From Croceimicrobium sp963977415 (lineage in GTDB: Bacteria; Bacteroidota; Bacteroidia; Flavobacteriales; Schleiferiaceae): DNA of 64,000 bases. The stretch lies in assembly GCA_963977415.1 (NCBI GenBank), contig CAXBOS010000008.1:87108-151107 (forward strand), in the 5' to 3' direction. The position numbers and the translations under genes are program-made. The notes under the pieces were generated by a model. That model worked only from the letters and a program-made list of their open reading frames with translations. It made no database searches and was not told where the DNA came from. Position 1 is the first letter of the stretch. Each line of letters begins with the position of its first letter. This document shows positions 61,250 through 64,000 of the stretch, piece by piece.

Positions 61250-62890
61250 TTAATCGATTACTATTTTACGAATCGTTTCTGCCTTTTCGGCTTTTAACTT
61301 CAACCAATAAATGCCTTTAGCTAAGCCTTCTAGGGAAACCTGATTAAGCCCATCGAAATCACTTAGCTCACGCATTACCTTGCCTTGAAGGTTCATTATT
61401 TTCACCTGATTAATGGGAAGTGGTGCATCTATGTAAATGAAAGTAGAAGCGGGGTTAGGGTAAAGATGCAGATCCTTTAATAGCTCATTTTCTATTAGGC
61501 TAATATTACTAATACTTAGACTGGCAGCAGATCTTGCCTCATCGCTTAAAACTTTCCCATTGGCCATAACAGCTGCAACACTCAAACTAATGGAGCCCGT
61601 TCCATTTGGCGCATATACTGAGCTATAAGTTAGTGGTAGAGAAATAACTAGGCTGTCGCCAATGGCAAGTGTAGATGAGCTTATTGCAAGCTCAGAGTAT
61701 ATAGAGGAGCAATAAGGCACCGCAAAAGGATTGGCCCAAAGTACGCGCATACTATCAATGATTTCTGGGCTCTGGTTTAGCAAGGTAATTTCCCAAGTAG
61801 AGTTTACGCTGTATAAATTCGCGACTCCCGATGGGTGAGCTGTACTGTTAAAGTTTTGATTCTTAAGCTTTATTATCAGTCCCTCTACGATAGTGGATGG
61901 AGCTTGGTTAAGCTGGGCGGCCTCTAAAACATGGTAATTTGACACATCCCAATAGTTGCTGTTGTTCTGAATAAAAAACAATTGATTGCCATTTACTGAA
62001 AGTCGGCCTTGGTTTAAGGGTTGCTGGGCGAGATAAGAACCTCGATGACTGAGGTCTGTTTTATTAAAAACACTTAAGCCACTATCGCCTCGCAGGACAA
62101 AGCCATCTTGTAGTTCTTGAAATTGATTGGCCATAAAATTGGAGGAAAGGCTCAGACGGCTGCTGTCGATATAGGATAAATTACTTTTTTGGAAACGCAG
62201 TACATCGCCATTAAGAAGGTTTATGAAAGCGAAGGTGCTGTCGCTGAGACTGGTTATTTCGCCCGCACGGGCGTTTGCCCAAGGATTAATTGTACCAGTA
62301 TTAAGATTCAATATATTGTACATAGGCGTAGAAGACGCCCAGGTTTGCGAGTAAATTAAAACTTCATCGCCACCTAAATAAATTGCACGATTTATTTGCG
62401 CTAAATTGGGGGTGATAGCCGTTGCAATCGTATCTAAATTATCATCTAAAAGTAAATAACCACTTTGATTTAAAACAAAATATCGGTTCTGACTAAGCTC
62501 CAATAATTGTATAACATTACCAACATCATATAAAGCTTGATGGGTAGAGTCGACCAAGACCATTTGGGGAGAGTATTCGTAGGCAAAATAGCCTAGGTCG
62601 GCTAATAAATCACAACCGGCTTGAGAGTTGCCGATAATTAACAAATTGCCATTGGTTTTGCGCAGTGCCGCTTTTGAGGCTCGATAATCAAATAAAAAGG
62701 GTAGAGCAGTACTTTGGGAAATTTCACCAGAGGCATCAATTTCATCGATGCTAGTAGAACTAATGGTGTACAATTTATTTCCCAATTGAAAGGGCAAAGC
62801 ATCAAGAGATCCGGCCTTAGAGCGATTGAATATTTGTGCTTGTGCAACACAAGAAAAAAGAAGGATTATAACGAGTAAAAGATTCTTCAT
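61250..62890 (-). CDS. secreted protein with type A T9SS sorting domain
   Basis: 546 aa. Signal peptide 1-19 (ends VAQAQ). The body (20-330) has repeating short beta segments with a propeller look (ISSTSIDEIDASG, LLIIGNSQAG, FVLNQSGYLLLDD, IYLGGDEVLIY); an Ig-like stretch follows (about 345-455); the C-terminal 80 residues begin LHLYPNPASTFIYI and carry VKIMNLQGKVM and LAKGIYWLKL, the Por-secretion (type A) sorting signal. It is exported through the T9SS and probably cleaved or attached to lipopolysaccharide. Ligand unknown. No -7 box of the usual form found. Confidence 0.82.
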   Translation of the reverse strand: MKNLLLVIILLFSCVAQAQIFNRSKAGSLDALPFQLGNKLYTISSTSIDEIDASGEISQSTALPFLFDYRASKAALRKTNGNLLIIGNSQAGCDLLADLGYFAYEYSPQMVLVDSTHQALYDVGNVIQLLELSQNRYFVLNQSGYLLLDDNLDTIATAITPNLAQINRAIYLGGDEVLIYSQTWASSTPMYNILNLNTGTINPWANARAGEITSLSDSTFAFINLLNGDVLRFQKSNLSYIDSSRLSLSSNFMANQFQELQDGFVLRGDSGLSVFNKTDLSHRGSYLAQQPLNQGRLSVNGNQLFFIQNNSNYWDVSNYHVLEAAQLNQAPSTIVEGLIIKLKNQNFNSTAHPSGVANLYSVNSTWEITLLNQSPEIIDSMRVLWANPFAVPYCSSIYSELAISSSTLAIGDSLVISLPLTYSSVYAPNGTGSISLSVAAVMANGKVLSDEARSAASLSISNISLIENELLKDLHLYPNPASTFIYIDAPLPINQVKIMNLQGKVMRELSDFDGLNQVSLEGLAKGIYWLKLKAEKAETIRKIVID

Positions 62891-63046
62891 GCAGCGTTTT
62901 ATTAATAAGGTGAAAGTTAATGAAAATATGCTTTAAAAATAGTCTTGAGTATAATTGGAGGGAGTTTTTGAAGGATGAAATTAAATTTTTATTGGTTTAA
63001 AAGAGTGGTAGTTTATATATGTATTGATTTGTGCTTTGATAGAATT
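62891..63046. other. AT-rich spacer upstream of the T9SS protein
   Basis: About 156 bp before the ATG at 62890; the near-matches TATTTTTA and TATTTTCA are the only promoter-like strings. Nothing else supported here. Confidence 0.4.
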
Positions 63047-63184
63047 TTAGGGCTTTATCCAGTCGATTGCGAGATCGGCGGGTATTCCAAAGCCCTTAAC
63101 CGAATCGAACCATAAAAAATGAAAATCCGGGAAAGCTGGGGTGCACTGCTCCAAAAAATAGAATTGATTTTTTACGGTTGGCAT
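63047..63184 (-). CDS. possible 45-aa protein, rich in aromatic residues
   Basis: Open frame from ATG (63184) to TAA (63047-63049), reading MPTVKNQFYFLEQCTPAFPD and ending ADLAIDWIKP. It has eight Phe and two Trp, a balanced codon third position and higher GC than the flanks, so it looks more like coding than spacer. It starts 2 nt after the stop of another short open stretch (63187-63285). No family recognised; may be a remnant of a larger gene. Confidence 0.35.
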   Translation of the reverse strand: MPTVKNQFYFLEQCTPAFPDFHFLWFDSVKGFGIPADLAIDWIKP

Positions 63185-63186
63185 TT

Positions 63187-63285
63187 TTAGCCTTCTTCCA
63201 AGATCCAAATTATTTTTTTTACCCCTAAAGCTTTCCTGAACCGATTATGAGCGGCATATACAATGCTGTCTGCTGCCTTGTCAAT
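63187..63285 (-). pseudogene. possible decayed small coding stretch
   Basis: A 32-codon open stretch with no start codon, bounded upstream by an in-frame TGA, ending RFRKALGVKKIIWILEEG and a TAA. The sequence has protein-like texture (helix then strand), but without a start it is either a remnant or chance. It lies between the M23 peptidase gene and the 45-aa ORF. Confidence 0.25.
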
Positions 63286-63300
63286 TCATTGGATATTTAG

Positions 63301-64000
63301 TTAAGGAAGGCTTTGCATTATTTGAGAACGTTTTAGTTCTTTTACCTTATAATTACCAATAGAATCTAGAGGATAAGATTTCAATCCACTTTTTCCACTA
63401 TCCGCTTGCAATGCATTGAAGTGCAAATGCTCTTCCGAAGTTTGGCCGGTTTTACCACTTAAGGCAATGGCCTGACCAATTGTTACGTAATCGCCCACTT
63501 CTACGAGGCTGCCATCTTGCTTTAAATGGCCATACATAGTAAACAAGTGGGATGTAGGATCATAAAGCATTACTTGGTTTCCATAGGATTTCCATTTATC
63601 ACCATAGCCCCAACCATCATAAGCATCAATAGCTGTGACAACAAAACCATTTTGAGTAGAGGTTATGGTGTCGCCAATTCTCATTGTAAAATCAAAAGCA
63701 TATCTCGACGAGTTAGAATTATGCGTGGGGTTTGAGTTATTACCTTGCATTAAGGAGTAGCTTTTCCCATATGGAAAGGGAAGTCTTTTCAGTTGGTTTG
63801 ATTGAATGGGAAGCGAAGGGTCTCCCCATTTAAAACTGATTGCTATTTTACCTTTTAAATCACCTTTGTTTTTTATTGATATTACCGTATCAGTTAATGG
63901 AGCAAGGATTAGCGGGGAGTAAGAAGCTCTTAGTATTTTATTGACTGTGCGTCCCTGATATAGGTTGACCTCTAAAAGAGGAAAACAATGAAAGCAAATC
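63301..64000 (-). CDS. M23 (lysostaphin-type) peptidase, N-terminus missing
   Basis: The minus-strand frame is open without a stop from 64000 to the TAA at 63301, so the gene continues beyond the window; at least 232 residues are present. LytM-type zinc motifs: HNSNSSRYAFDF (HxxxD pattern, with the first ligands), YGHLKQDG and HLHF (HxH). Upstream is an extension with beta texture (IKNKGDLKGKIA, FPYGKSYSLMQG). The family cuts peptidoglycan cross-bridges or acts as a regulator. An internal ATG at 63750 is not the real start. It may be secreted. Confidence 0.88.
   Translation of the reverse strand, partial: ICFHCFPLLEVNLYQGRTVNKILRASYSPLILAPLTDTVISIKNKGDLKGKIAISFKWGDPSLPIQSNQLKRLPFPYGKSYSLMQGNNSNPTHNSNSSRYAFDFTMRIGDTITSTQNGFVVTAIDAYDGWGYGDKWKSYGNQVMLYDPTSHLFTMYGHLKQDGSLVEVGDYVTIGQAIALSGKTGQTSEEHLHFNALQADSGKSGLKSYPLDSIGNYKVKELKRSQIMQSLP

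Noticed and set aside
1..64000. Mobile element, prophage or defence island
   Set aside because: No transposase, integrase, long terminal inverted repeats or defence-protein motifs were seen.

Overview
The window is 64 kb of a low-to-moderate GC chromosome from a Bacteroidota bacterium, most likely a Flavobacteriales member with a type IX secretion system (T9SS). The main evidence is: three proteins with T9SS sorting domains (two gliding-associated type B, one type A), a PorP/SprF protein, a SusC-like TonB receptor paired with a DUF4249 lipoprotein, the order purH-mreB-mreC-mreD-mrdA-rodA, a mevalonate-pathway pair (class II HMG-CoA reductase and a GYDIA-type GHMP kinase), and many -7 promoter boxes of the Bacteroidota form TAnnTTTG. 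Genus cannot be told from the sequence. I see no insertion sequence, prophage, CRISPR array, rRNA or tRNA gene; almost all of it reads as ordinary, densely packed core chromosome.

Layout: a photolyase tail meets manC convergently at the left end; adk-obg-PAP2-crcB form an operon (1.4-3.9 kb); a secreted PKD/gliding protein, the GHMP kinase and HMG-CoA reductase run leftward (4-8.5 kb). Next come two small zinc-ribbon/membrane genes, a secreted orphan, fhs, an ArsC-like protein, a DUF389 protein, a YopX-like protein and uvrA (8.5-16.7 kb). A flavobacterial sigma factor is followed by a 48-codon gene and a strong terminator (16.8-17.7 kb), then DUF427. The rod-shape operon with purH at its head fills 18-25 kb. 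An ABC permease, a GAF protein and a diacylglycerol/undecaprenol kinase precede a 997-aa repeat-built T9SS protein and its PorP/SprF partner, which carries a C-terminal SPOR domain (27.4-31.9 kb).

From 32.8 to 38.9 kb an M3 peptidase, ksgA, mgtE, an outer-membrane protein, a 2-hydroxyacid dehydrogenase and a small acetyltransferase are almost fused. From 47.1 down to 39.0 kb runs the opposite operon ftsK-lolA-lptF-GT4-GT2-ribBA, whose RibA half lacks its zinc ligands. TonB receptor/DUF4249, arginase-argS, ffh-folD, smpB and a metallo-beta-lactamase-fold protein follow (47-57 kb). At 57.5-60.8 kb lies an arginine decarboxylase-agmatinase-deoxyhypusine-synthase-like operon for polyamine metabolism. 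The right end holds a type A T9SS protein, a 410-bp stretch with possible very small genes, and a truncated M23 peptidase.

The points most worth following are the deoxyhypusine-synthase-like enzyme, which keeps the catalytic lysine but has lost several amine-binding residues, and the PorP/SprF-SPOR fusion. The window does not show an obvious undescribed defence or mobile system.
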